A DNA stretch of 64,000 bases from Zonotrichia leucophrys gambelii (GCF_028769735.1 NC_088170.1:41518920-41582919), one strand, 5' to 3'. Shown: positions 13,501 to 26,300, counted from the stretch's first letter. The notes: generated by a model from the letters alone, not told the origin. A program made the numbers and translations.

Positions 13501-16500
13501 CATTTCTGTGGCAAAGAACATTTTCCTGCAGATGGACAAAATTCCCAACATGTAGTGGCTCTGATTAAGCAAGGTTTTGTTCTCTGTAATGACAGTTCTG
13601 CAAGTGTGAGTCATGCCTCTTGGCATCTTGTTCATGGCTTTGATTAATGGCATCTCATTACCCCCATTTCAGCTCTTGTCAGTGCCATTCAAATGAACAG
13701 ACATTTGCTGTGTGCAGCCTTGCAATGAGAAAGCTGCATTTACCTAAAACAGCTTCCATGCATAACTGAAAAGATGGTATTTATGTGTCTGTGACTAATT
13801 CACAGAAAGGGTCCTGGGGTTTTTTTATGTCTGGTAATCCATGGTTTCTTTATTCTGCAGGCAGCCAACACCAGCATTTCCCTGAATATATTTGATCAGA
13901 AATTGATGGGCTCGCTGTGTTTGAACAGGTAATCCAATCTGGGATGAAAAAGATTTCCTTTGGAAAACAATGTTAGCAATCCCAACATTAGTAGTTTGAT
14001 CAGATAATTGTAAATAAGTTTTGCTGGTAAATTCACCTGCATTAGATTCTCTTAATCTGGCAGCATTTGTACATTTTAGAGGAGGCGGGAAGCTTCTCTC
14101 TGACAAGTGCAATGGCCCCAAGGGGCTTCCCACCAGTGGACTGCTGCAGGGAAGTGGTCTCACTAGACTTCCCTTCTTTTTACATTTACTCTCCCCTCTG
14201 AGCTAGATAAACTAAGCATGCAGGGCAGTTTTGATGACCATAAATCATCTGAGAGTTTCCCTCATCACTTTCTGGCTGGCAAGATGTCATGGCTTTCTAG
14301 ACAACCTGTGCCACTAAAGAATGTCAGAGCAGTCCAGGGCACAGTGAAGAACCTGGGCCCCTGCAGGTCCCCTATGCAGATATTCTTATTGCAGACATTC
14401 ACCAACTGAAGTCCTGCAACTTGGAAGGTACAGAAAGCTGGAAACCAGAGGCTAGGCCATTTACACATCTAACATGTCACATTTCATGGAGAAGAAGCTC
14501 TGTATATCAGGACCTCACAACTGGGAATTGGGACTCCAATTTCATAGAAGTCCCTAAGAAAGATACGGGGTTAAGAACATGCAGAGTTCATCAGGGCAGA
14601 GGGATGTTAGGAATTTAAGGAGGATAGTGCTGTTAGCATTTTCTGCAGTCATTTTTAAGAGGAAAATCAAGAGTGTGCTGGAAGCTGGCCTTGAGAACTC
14701 AGGTACTGGTGCTGAGGAAACTCAGAAATCTTTTGTTGGATACAAGAGTAACTTAGGGAATAAGTACTTCATTTTGGAAACAGAGACAGTAGCAACAAAG
14801 CCATCAGTAGCAGCAGCACCACACAATGAACAGATCCTTCCTTCCTGGTAAGACTCACATGAAAGCATTACGCAGATGTACCAAAATCTTTGGAAAATAC
14901 CTGACACCCTACAAGTCCTTGGTAAAATCAATTGTCAGTAGGATTTCCAGAACAGTACAGAGGGAGAAGCACACTCAAATTGCTGGCTGCAACCCTTCTA
15001 GCACGCTCTTGCATGGATGCTCAGCCATGCCCTAAGAAAACCACATCTTTCTGTATCTAGCAATATGCAGTGGGTGAAAAATCTCTGTACAGATGCTTCC
15101 TAAGACCTGGAGCTCTACAGCATGACTGCACATGATTAGAATAACTTTGTTTATCCTTTCTTAGTGACTCATCTTGTTTCACTTCTTTCCCTCAGGATCC
15201 AGTTCTCCCTAGCCCACTCCAATGTTGGCTCTTTTGAGGTAAGTGGGTAGTTGAAGCATATAGGAAATGCAAACTAAGAATATCAGTGATATCAAGGCTA
15301 AAGAGTAAGCATTTAAATTTTATCAGTATTTCTAAATCATTTGGCTTCATTCCCAAGTGGCTCTCTTCCTGTCTTCTGGCAGCCACCTCTCTGTTCTTGC
15401 CCTAAAGAGTTAAAAGTAAACTCTTTGGGACAAGCTAGTGCTGTGCAAATGAGACATTCTGTAGTTGCCCTGGCTGCCATAGGAAGAGATCTCTCGAATC
15501 ATCAGGGTGAGACAGAGCAGAGCTGAGCTGTAGCAGCAGAGCAGAGCACCATCCAATGGTCACAGGGATGGCTGAGGCACAGCCACTCCGTGGATGCTCA
15601 TCAAGGTGCTCAGAATTCTGGCAAGGACAGGGAGTCAAAATATTTCCCTCAGGTGCCTGAAATAGTGCAGTTGTAGCCTTGCAGGGGAAAACCCTGCCCC
15701 CACAGAGTCATCTCATTCTCAATATAATCAATCAGTTCTGAGTAGCGGAGGAGAAAGGATTAAAACTGTTCTAGTCCTGCTTTGCTATTGGTGATAAATT
15801 ATCTCACAAATAAAGCACATAGACTGTTTTAAATTAAAATGTTGGCCAAGCATAATGAAATACATTTGCATTTTGCATCTCACTTCCTTTGCATCATTCC
15901 AAAACCTTAAGATCTGAAGTTCACTTGAGCTTATGACTCTGGAGGCCAAAAGAGAACTGGAAGTTGATTAAGAGCCTACTAACTCTACCCAGGATTAGGG
16001 CACAACAGCTCTTCCACTATCAGGAAATGATGGCTAACTCAGTTTTCTTATCTGTGGCAGGTCGTACTTCTGGAGAACATCCTATCTTACATTTTCCAGA
16101 CTGAAGTAATTCCATCAGCTAATGGTAAAGCTGTATTTCAAAGCATCAACTAAAAAGCTTCCATCAGAATGGGTTATTCTAGGAACTTCTACTGACTTTC
16201 TGATTAAGTTGTCAGCTCCCATTAACTTGGAGTAGAAAATGACCATTTGCCAGATAAGCAGTGGAAGGCAAAGATTGTAGGGGTGTAAGTGCTCCCTCTC
16301 ACTGTTCTGTAAAAAGGGGAAAAATTACTAGGAAACCAAAAATTCATCTGCCTTCATCTCAGTCTAGGTGGTCCTGATGCATCAGGGAGAAAAGCAAAAT
16401 CTCTCTCATCTGCACACCTGCCTGAGGCCACTATATGTGAAATGTATTCCTTTTTATTAGACCAGAACAGAGCTTTTGCCTCTCATAAATCTTATTTAAG

Positions 16501-18648
16501 GCCCTGGAGGGAGATACAGCTTTGTGTCAGCCCTGGGATAAACATCACCTTCTTTAGCTAATGGATACAAATGGGAGCAGGTCCTAATGATGGTAGAGCT
16601 GTATTAATAATCCCTCAGGGATCATTAGGGACAAAGCACTCAGTATGTAATGTGTTGAACATGAAATCCTTGGTTTGGCTGCAACACTCTGCCAAGAGAG
16701 AAGCACTCGTAATTCTTTTTTTCCCCATTGCTAAATGAGCATCTTAGCAGCCTCCCAGGCTTGCTTGTGAAGACTAAGAGGCTGATTGTTAGAAATGACC
16801 TACAAGTCGCTGGATGAACAGCGTTGTTGAAGGGTAGGAGTTTATTATCTTTCTAATGCATACCTAAATCATAATTTGTCTCTTTTTTTAAGCTAAACTG
16901 TCAAAAGGATTCCCTCTTCCCAATCTGGCCAATGTTACCTTGACAAGACCTCACATTACAATTGTACAGGTGAGATTTTGATACTTATGAAAGATTTTCC
17001 TTTATAAAAGGTTATCTCTCTTTTTACTTCTTTTTTTTTTTCCCGAGGCATTTATTCACTTTCTTCAGTGCCAGAAATTTGCTGTGTTGGAGCTACTTAA
17101 CTAATAAAAATGGGTTTAAAATGAGGTCCCTAGTAATGGTAAAATTCTATTAGAAACAAATGTATCTTTCTTTGAGAGGAAAAGTTAGAACTGATTATAT
17201 AAATATGAAGTGATCAAATGTACAACTTTTTCAGCCTTCTAAGTTGGAATTGAGTGTAAAAACGGGCTTGACATATTGTTCAAGTTTGGCCAACCACATC
17301 AAATTAGAGTTATTGCTATCTCACAGTTTTGTTGAATACTTGGAATATGAGAGGGACGAGAATTCAATTTTGTGCATCTAGGATGCCCGGATTTTGTTAA
17401 TAATTGGTGATAATGACTGAGGCTAGTAGCCAAAAGTAGCCAGTGAGCTCTCAGAAAATATTTTTTGCCTTCTGGTTATCCTTCTCCAAAACTAGCCCTT
17501 AGTTTGAGCACACAGAATGTTGCTAGGTAACCAGTCAGTACAAGGGCATTGCTGACAAATTAATGCCCAGAAAATTAGTAAGCCTTCTGCATTTCTCCAC
17601 TTGCTTAACAACTTCTCAAAGTTATTTTCAGTTTTTTTGAAGTTTTTCTTTGCAGAGACTTCTAAATCTTTGTTAGTGGTTAAGCACAAAACACAGCTCA
17701 GGAAAGGAAATGCAAAGATTGATTTTAATTGTTCTTTGCCTCCCACATACCTGGTTCCCTACAAAATATAATTGCTCACACAGTGCTTTCAGTGGCACTC
17801 ACTGCCAACAGTCTTATAGACTAATTGTGAATGAAGGATTTTAGTGATTTTGCGGTGCCCATTCCCCCCTCATGTTCTCTCACCAATCTCCTCATCAGTA
17901 ACAAGGGAATGAGAGACAACACAGAATTGCCATGCCCTACCAAAGTGAATGAGATTCCCATTTAAAGGCTAGAGTTTAGACTCTAGTTCTAGAGTTCCCA
18001 CTTCCAGTCCCAGTCTGATGGCTATGGTCAACAGGAAGAAAAACAATTCTTACTTTTCATAGACAGGCTGGATGGTGCTTTGAGCTACCTGATCTAGTGG
18101 AAGGTGCCCGTGCCAATGGCAGGGGGGTTGGAACTGGATGGTGTTTAAGGTTATTTCCAGCCCCACCCATTCTGTGATTCTGTGACTGTGATGAGCTGCT
18201 CTTTGCAGGCCTATTGCTCTGTATGTGCTGACACTGGGGGAAGCTTTAAGGACAAGCTTAGATTGAATTCTTAAGTGGCACAAATTCGGTAATCCCTTGT
18301 GATCCTTGCCTAATTGCCTCAAGGCTCAGATGAACCTTCCTGAGTAGGCTGTATGATCTTTAGATTCCCTTCTGTCACTAACATGGTGCAAAGGGATAGC
18401 ACCCAGGGAAAGATAGAGTCCTTTTGCAAAGTTCAAAGGACAGAGATGAATAAAACTTATTACTTCCAAGGTTCAGCTCTTCTCAGTAGATTTGTGGACC
18501 TTAAACACCAAGATCAATTTGAACTTAAGAAACCCCAAAATTTTAATTCATAGTATGTCCATGACTGTTCTCCTCACTGCAGGGATATGTGTTGATTTCG
18601 ACTGATGCCCACTATAAACACTACAGGAGAAGAGAGACCACGTGTTAA
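4568..18648 (+). CDS. BPIFC: BPI fold-containing protein, BPIFC-like (15 exons, 481 aa)
   Basis: Coding exons: 4568-4682, 5044-5155, 5270-5398, 6173-6328, 7085-7148, 8004-8064, 9033-9124, 10964-11137, 11822-11875, 13166-13336, 13861-13928, 15196-15238, 16061-16124, 16893-16969, 18583-18648. All introns are GT-AG and phases agree throughout. The product starts with a hydrophobic signal peptide (about residues 1-22), then the family hallmark PGVKVRITQKGLEY. C155 (exon 4) and C194 (exon 6) match the single conserved BPI disulfide in spacing. The exon sizes (64, 61, 92, then 68, 43, 64, 77) fit the BPI/LBP/CETP/PLTP gene structure. The blocks SMLYLAFSEYFF and ANAKLSKGFPLPN, and the position immediately upstream of RTCB on the same strand, favour BPIFC over BPI or LBP. 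Sequons such as GNHTDS, NMT and NVT suggest glycosylation. It is probably a secreted lipid- or lipopolysaccharide-binding protein; the ligand is unknown. The C-terminus ends RRRETTC, shorter than I recall for the mammalian protein. TTATTAACAG just before the ATG could be an acceptor for an upstream noncoding exon. Confidence 0.88.
7633..7699 (+). mobile_element. CR1 LINE 3'-end fragment
   Basis: The stretch 'ttggactcgctgatcttaag' followed by 'tgtcttttccaacctaaatg' and an ATTCYRYAATTCTG tail is the usual sense 3' terminus of avian CR1. It lies in intron 5 of the BPIFC-like gene. The 5' limit is vague because upstream sequence is not clearly CR1. Confidence 0.7.
9385..9427 (+). repeat. Purine-rich low-complexity tract
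   Basis: About 40 bases of nearly pure A/G (gaagaaaagagaaaggga type) lie in intron 7 of the BPIFC-like gene. No function is visible. Confidence 0.6.
18062..18187 (+). mobile_element. CR1 LINE 3'-end fragment
   Basis: This reads as the canonical CR1 3' UTR in sense orientation: 'gagctacctgatctagtgga', then 'ggcaggggggttggaactgg', then 'ttatttccagccccaccca' and the terminal TTCTGTGATTCTGTGA octamer-like repeats. It is less diverged than the antisense copy at 1,038-1,440. It sits in the last intron of the BPIFC-like gene, about 400 bp before the terminal exon. Confidence 0.85.
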
Positions 18649-19559
18649 GCATGAACTTCAAATCAAGTCAATAATGTGACTCTGAAGACTAAACACTGTC
18701 CAGTTCTGCTGAAATGTTTAACTTGAGCTCTGACAACCCCCATCCTGGCTGGGGGCAAGAGGGGGTGCTGGGAATCAAAAAAAGCTGATGGAATGGTTAG
18801 TTGGTGTAATGGTGGTAACAAGCAGCCCCAAGGGAAAACATGTAATGCATGCTTGACATTTATTTATTCTGTAGTTTAACTGATGCAAAAATGTTTTTAA
18901 GATTAATGACTCTTTTGAAATACACTTTTGTCCATACACTTCCAGAAGGATGCTGCAATTTCTTAAAATTAGGGAAAGTACATTGTCAAAATGCTGCTAG
19001 GGCAGATACAGCTGCTAATATGTTTCTACTCTAACAACCTTAAGCACTTCTCTTCTGCACACCATGCATGAGGTAGGGAGTGAGCACTCTCCAGAACTGT
19101 GGAACTGTCAGACTGAGAACTGACCCAGTTAGAATGGGAAGTAAAATCTTTGCAGTGTCTTAACATAAATCTTAATACGCAGAACAGGACCTGAGCCAGT
19201 GGCACTACTACTCTCCATCTTTCCGGGTGACTCTTCAAATCCGTGTGCCTGTCATGTGCCCTCTTTAGTGCTGTTTAGCCAGGTTAGATACATTTAACTC
19301 CTTCAGTGTTTCTAGGTAAGTCCTCTAAATCTAATTCTGTGACATCTTTCTCTGAATTGAAGATTAGATACTTTTCTTACTTCATTTGTGTATGGTATCT
19401 TACCCTCTTTCGTTCTCCTCCTTTTTTCCCAGTACTTTATTGGTGTGCAAATGTGAACACAGTTCTGCAGAGGGCCATGCTGGCCCTGCAATGCGTAGGG
19501 GCTTGTGCTTTGGCCAAACCTGGACGGGAAGCCGGCTCTGGCCTCCCTACGCTGAGGAA
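18649..19559 (+). other. BPIFC 3' flank / BPIFC-RTCB spacer
   Basis: This interval must contain the 3' UTR and cleavage site of the BPIFC-like gene and the approach to the RTCB promoter, because both genes are on the + strand and lie 1.4 kb apart. I found no AATAAA or ATTAAA hexamer here. Only weaker variants occur (AATAAT near 18,679 and CATAAA near 19,165), so I cannot place the transcript end. No other feature is visible. Confidence 0.55.
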
Positions 19560-20350
19560 CAATTAGCGATGGGGCGCAGGCAGCTTTTGCTGTGCGGAGC
19601 GGAGCGAGCTCATACCACCTGCTGCAGGGAGGTACCTACACACCCCAAAGATCCTCTGCCCCGGGGCTCAGCATGCACAGCCACTCCAAAAAAATACTTG
19701 GGGCTTTTCCACACAAACTAGCCCCACACAAACTTTCCACAGAAGCCGTACGTGGTGTGAGGGAGGAGGCAGCCAGGTACAACCCAGCCCCCTGCGCCCC
19801 CTCTCACACCCCGGCCCCGGGTACCGAGTGCCTGCCGCGGGCTGCCCCAGCATCGAGGGAGACGGGCCCGGCATGGGCTTCGCTGGGGGCGGGCCAGCCG
19901 TCGGCACGAGCGAGGGACGGACGGACGGACGGCGGCGGCAGGAGGCAGGGCCGAGGGAGGAGGTTTGAGCCTCGGCGGCTCCTGTCCGCTGCTGCCGCGG
20001 GCCCGCGTCAGTTCCTGCCGCCGGCCGGCGCTGCCATCGGGATCCGCCGACCGGGAGCGCCGCCGCCATGAGCCGCAGCTACAACGATGAGCTGCAGTAC
20101 CTGGACAAGATCGACAAGAACTGCTGGCGGATCAAGAAGGGCTTCGTGCCGAACATGCGTGTGCGTGGGACGGGGCCTGGGTGCCCGGGGTGGGGGTCGG
20201 GGAAGGGGCGCGGAGTCGGGCTCGGGGCGGCCCGGGCGGCTGACGGCTCTCCCCGCAGGTGGAGGGCGTTTTCTACGTGAACGACCCGCTGGAGAAGCTG
20301 ATGTTCGAGGAGCTGCGCAATGCCTGCCGCGGCGGAGGTGGGTCCGGCGG
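19560..20350 (+). promoter_or_regulatory. RTCB: CpG-island promoter of RTCB
   Basis: Base composition shifts abruptly from AT-rich to CpG-dense sequence around 19,560 and stays so through RTCB exons 1 and 2. A GACG run with adjoining GGC triplets lies near 19,917-19,935. The start codon at 20,068 has a near-ideal context (GCCGCCATGA). No TATA box stands out in the 100 bp upstream, as expected for a housekeeping gene. The transcription start site cannot be fixed from sequence alone. Confidence 0.75.
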
Positions 20351-23300
20351 GGAGCGGACCCCCTGACCCCGGGGGTAACACAGAATCAGGCGGTTTGGAA
20401 AAGACCTCTAAGATCATTGAGTCCAGTCTGTGACCGAGCAGCACCATACCAACTAGACCGTGGCACTGAGCGCTCCTTCCATCCTTTCCTTGAACGCTTC
20501 CAGGGACGGTGCTTCCGCTACCTCCCTAGGCAGCCCATTCCAACGTGTAATCACCCTTTCCGCGAAAACTTTCCTCCTAATGTCCAAGCTCAGTCTCTCC
20601 CGGCACAACTTAAAGCTGTCCTCTTGTCCTGTGATCCCGCACGTCGCTCTGCGAGCCGCAGAGTGCAGCGGGCAGGCCCGGCGCCGGGCGCGGAGAGGCG
20701 GCGGACGGGAGCGCGCTCTCCCGCCGTGCGCGCCGCTCGGGCCGCGGCCGCTGTGGCGGGCTGTGCCAGCGCTGCCGCTGCTCGGAGTGTCCCTGAGTGC
20801 CGCTGTGGCGGGCTGTGCCAGCGCTGCCGCTGCTCGGAGTGTCCCTGAGTGCCGCTGTGGCGGGCTGTGCCAGCGCTGCCGCTGCTCGGAGTGTCCCTGA
20901 ATGCCGCGCTCAGAGTTACTGGGGGATGCTGCCTGGGGCTGCTCGCTGTGGGGCTGGAGTGCAGGGCTGGATCCCAGCCGCCAGCTGGGCTGGGGCAGCA
21001 CGCTGCTGTTGTTAGCACAGACCCCCGCACTATGGGTACAAACAGCAGAAGTTGGTCTTCAGTGAAATAAACACTGCATTTAATGAAACTGCAGATTGTG
21101 GACAATGCCTGGCTCTTTATACCATGTTAGAAGTCTTGCTGGTGGCTGACTTCTTTTTTGCCAGTGTTTTAAACAGCCTCTTTAGAAAGTGTTTCATTGT
21201 GATTATCATGGTAATTATCAGATTACTATTTTTCAAAAATCTTTTTCAGGTGCGGGTGGCTTCCTGCCTGCTATGAAACAGATTGGGAATGTGGCTGCAT
21301 TGCCTGGCATTGTTCACGTGAGTACCTGCTTTGAAAAATCTGCTCTTTTTCTGTTCCCATTTGCCTGAGATTATTGCATTCCAAATGGAAACTCTCTCAT
21401 GAGAAGAGCTATGGATCAAAGTTCTTCTCAAGGCAGTTTGTGTGTTAGGAACCTGAGTCTGACAAAGGAGTGCTTGCAAGGGCAGGCTGCAAAACTGAGT
21501 TATCAGAGAGAGAAGCAGCCACTTACTTCATTGCTTGTCTTTTGACATGGAGGTTTTCGTGCTCTTTCAGTTTCTTGAGCCACCTTTTCCCACTATTCAT
21601 ACTAATGGCTTGTTGGTTTTGAATTGCCTCTGCTCTGGAATACATGGAGAAGTGTGGAGAGAGCAGGAAGTGGTACCATTGTCTGTACTATTGTTACTGG
21701 CCTCATGTGAGTTGTGACCCTTCAGATGCACTCAACATTGACTTCCCTCATCCTGTGCCTTTTTGGAAGCAAAGCATCACATATAATGATGCAGGAGGAA
21801 AATGCTTACCTGTGACTCTTTTCAAGAAGTTCAAAGTACAATGTGGAAATTATCCCTTTCACATTCAATGTTGCATAAAAGCAACAAATTACAGATTTTT
21901 TAAATTGTCTCTTTTGGCAGAAGTTTTGAATTTATGGATGCAGTAAAAGGCAGACCATCATGCTACTAAATGCCTTAGGAGTCAGGCCAAAATGGAGTAA
22001 GGTAGAATAATAACAACCTTCTAAAATGGGAATTTTGGCTGGTAGTTTGTAAAAAAGATGCTACAATCATCTACATATTCAGATCTTTACTTTTTCTCTC
22101 TAAATCTTTCCAAGGATTTCTTGGTGATGTCAAGGAGAGGCAGAAAAAGCAAAGAATTCCATTCAAAAGTACTGTTCACTTCAGTGTGTGGTAGCACTTT
22201 AATAGATACTGAAAAGTTCAAATTTCTGGTAACTTTCTGGGTGTCACATGTTGGGAGTTTGGCTGACTGACTGGAAAAGTACAAAACCGTGGCTAATTCC
22301 AAGTCCTGCACCTACAAGATAGCGTGTCCTTGGGGCCTAGCTGTAGTATAATAACAAATAGTGAAAGAGACATAAGAGAGATGTAACCCGTAAGGAATGA
22401 GGAAGAGTTCATGGTATAGTTTAACCAATAGATTGCTTGGCTTACAGAATATTCATAAGCTTATTATTTGATGTATAAGTGTTTGATACTTTCTTCAATA
22501 AACCGGACTGGGACCGGGTTGAACCTGTGATGAACCAAATGGTGTCCTGGTCCCCTTCCTTCAACAGTCACAGGGTGTTTGCTTCAGAGATCTGCTCTCT
22601 GCTTTTTTTGACTGTTCTGTAAGTGCAGGAGATTAGACCCTTACCTGAGTTGATGTGTTAACTCCACCTACATCTGAACATCCATTCTCTTTTTGGTATA
22701 TTTGTTTGCAAATATGACAACCACTGCCACAAGGCATAGTATAACCAAGGCTACTCTGCAAGCATTGAGTTTCATAAAGCTTTAAAATTGCCTTTCAGAG
22801 ATCAATAGGCCTTCCAGATGTCCATTCTGGCTATGGATTTGCTATTGGCAACATGGCTGCCTTTGATATGAGTGATCCTGAAGCAGTGGTTTCACCAGGT
22901 AAGGATGACTGGCTTAACCTGCTCTGAGAAATATCTGGGATGGCATAAAAATACTTTTCAAAATGGCAGGACTTTACATTCAGAAACAAAGCAAAAAAAA
23001 AAGAGAATTACAGGAAGTTAAGGGGTGCTTAATTCTTGCACTTAGAGTGTTTATTCTTTATGGAGCAAGTCATTACACTGAGAACAGCTAAACAGTACAG
23101 GGACAATTGCCCTTGTGTTGCAGCTTGGACTTGTGATGTCCTTCAGTTCTGAAGTCTTTGACCTTGTTTCACCAGATTGATAAAGAACTGACTAGTTTCT
23201 TTGAGTAGTTTGAAAACATCTTTTGAGGATATTTCTCCACTTAAAACATGACTTTACAGTATGTCTGTCTTTATAGTAAACACCCAGATCTTTGGTTACT

Positions 23301-26300
23301 GACAGTCTGAAGCTTGTGTGGTTGTCATGAAACATGATACTCATGTTTTAGTTTTGCTTTAATCAGTTCAAGTGTTCCTAATTGACTGAGACCCAAAGTC
23401 TCTTAGTTTGGTATCTCCCCTCTAACATTAGTAATAGCAGAACCTTCATAATAAAGGTGGCATGATTATCTTTCACATTTGGTGTTGCCTTATAGAATTT
23501 ACTATTATAAATAGTTAAGCAAAACATCAAGAACTGAAGTTTAGTATTCCTTATAAGTATTTATTACGTCTTATAACTATTTATTATTTATTCCAGTGAA
23601 GATTCAAAAAAGAACTTACTTTTGGGTATTGCTTTCAAGAGCATTTTACATCATGGAGCCATTCTAAGATCTGTCACTTTTCTTCTGACCTTAGGCAGCA
23701 GAACAGGAACATTCTCTCTTCTTTCTAGGGGCAGTGTGTTTTATAATTGTGTCCACTTCTCTTTGTCAGCTTGCTGGAGTAACTTTGTAAATGGAAAGCT
23801 CTGTAGGCAATCATACAGCTATGTCTTGGAGTCTGAGGCTTCATGTAAATCTGTTAAAATGAAACTTAGTACAGTTCTGCTTATTTTCTGCCAGTATTGT
23901 GTCACAGGAAAAGGAGTGAGATTGCGGCCTTCAGAACGTGCTCCCTGACATGGCTTTCTCTGCTCTTGCAGGTGGTGTCGGCTTTGACATCAACTGTGGC
24001 GTCCGCTTGCTGCGGACAAATTTGGACGAAAGCGATGTGCAGCCTGTGAAAGAACAGCTCGCCCAGGCTATGTTTGACCACATTCCTGTTGGTGTTGGCT
24101 CCAAAGGTGTCATCCCCATGAATGCCAAGTAAGAGAATGACTTTGTGCACACATCTCTAGAGGGGACATCTCTGTTGTTTGTTTTGACGCAAGATTCTTA
24201 GTGAGAGACTTAAGAAAGGAAAAGTAATTCTAGAATGCTCTCTGTTCTTTCTGCATGTGTGCCTTACCAGGACTGACATCATCATCAATGCACAGTCAGC
24301 TCTTTCCTCCCCCATTTAAACCCCTTAAAGGTTCTTGCTGGGTTCTCATTTCTTCTGAAAACTTCCATGAACATAAAGGCCTTTTTTGAAAGAGAGGATT
24401 ATAGATAGAAAATAGGATATTTCCCACCCAGCAAAGAGGAAAAAGTGATGATGTACCAAAAGTTAATATATTTGTAGAGCTTTCATGAAGTATTAAGAAG
24501 CTGGACTTATTGTTAGGAGTTGGGGGCTGACCATAACATAATAGAGTAATTTAGGTTGGATGGGATCTTTTGAGGTCATCTCACCCGACTCCTTGCAGGA
24601 AGGATCTAAATCTAAAGTTAGGTCTGTCAAAAAAAGGCCTCAAGTTGCACAAGGCCATATCCAGTGGAGTTTTGAGGATATCCAAGGATAATCGTCTTAT
24701 GTGTAGGTGTTTGGTAATTGCAGGGATTTGGAAGAGGCGCTGGAGATGGGTGTGGACTGGTCTCTCCGAGAGGGCTACGCCTGGGCAGAGGACAAGGAGC
24801 ACTGTGAGGAATATGGAAGAATGCTACAGGCTGACCCCAACAAAGTCTCTTCAAGGGCAAAGAAAAGGGGCCTGCCTCAGGTAATGTTATCTTTCAGTGG
24901 GGCTGTGCATGCTCCCAGGGTTCAAATATAGATGTTAGAAAGTAGTTCTCTAATTCTGTGTCTTTTCTTGAAACTCTGTCTGGCATTTCTGGGCAGGGGA
25001 AAGATGAGATGGAGGTCAGTTCTGAATAATGCTATATAAAGCTGCAACAGAGGAGAATAATACTGGGCTTACCCAAGGTCTCTGGGGCCATCAGGTTTTC
25101 ATCTGTTAATGTCTGGTACTGGAAGTTATATTGGGTGCCATTTCCACATCCAGATGCATTGTTTTTAAGAGATAGATGAGTTAGTGTTCAACTTTAGTCC
25201 ATGTTTGCTCAGCAAGTTAATAGCAGGGCAAGAAAAGACACAATAATAAATGGAACTAGCTCATAACTGAATCACAGTTTAAGAGTTGGATTTAATTTCT
25301 GTATATAGTGTGATTTAATTTCTATATATATTTCACACTACTCTGTGTGGAACAATTTGAGATGGCTATACTAATGACATATTTGTAAAGCTTTCTTGTA
25401 CATTCTTGGTCTAATTGATATTATTCTTTATTAATTGGGGTGGTGCAAAATTACAGCAATTTAACCTCAAAATAATGTTATGTCCCCAATTTTCACATTT
25501 GCCTTGCAAATAAGCAATCATCTGTTACAGAGTTGAAAAAATTTGGGCTTGGAAATGGAATATCTTGTTTTAATCTACTGAAAAGTTTTAAGTACGTAAT
25601 TAACAAGATGTTGTAATTTCTTTGTGGAGTTATAACTGAGTATAAGCCTGTCTGCTTTGTCTGTACAAACTGAAGTTTCAATATGCTATACTCTTCCCAT
25701 CCAGGCCAAAGTAAGTTGGAAAAAAGTGGCAGCACAGTCTGTATGTAGATCCTGCTCCTCTTGTTTAATCACAGTCTTGTTCCAACACCACAGGTAGTTA
25801 AAATTTGAGCAAAAAGGAAAATGGTGATGCTACTGAGTTCTACTTCCTTGCAGTTTATATGGGCATATTTTTCCCCCAAAAAACCTTTTCTAAACCCAAA
25901 ACCTTGCTGTAGCAATTTGCCCTATTGCCTGCTGCTGTAGCTCTCCCCTGTGCTCCCAAAGGCTCCCTGTCTGATCAGTGTTTTGTGCTTGGCAGCTGGG
26001 CACCCTGGGAGCTGGAAATCATTACGCTGAGATCCAGGTGGTGGATGAGATTTACAACGAATACGCTGCCAAGAAAATGGGCATTGACCACAAAGGGCAG
26101 GTGTGCGTGATGATCCACAGTGGAAGCAGAGGGCTGGGCCACCAGGTTGCCACAGGTATGATCCGACTGGTGTAGCTGCCTGGAGTGAGGCAAACTCCTT
26201 AGTGTGGTCTTGTCACTGACAGCAAATTCCAGCACCAAAGAGCATTTCCTACAGTGAATTGCTGAGAGGATCCTGAATTGCCTGGTCTGGTGTTATCTGT

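Noticed and set aside
20087..20848. 253-residue + strand open frame overlapping RTCB exons 1-2
   Set aside because: It is an out-of-frame reading of RTCB exon 1, intron 1, exon 2, the CR1 fragment and the 52-bp repeat. True RTCB coding uses another frame with clear splice sites.
20453..21001. 182-residue minus-strand open frame
   Set aside because: Its C-terminal part is the CR1 reverse-transcriptase tail, and its N-terminal part is the 52-bp repeat read in reverse. It is a transposon remnant fused by chance to low-complexity sequence.
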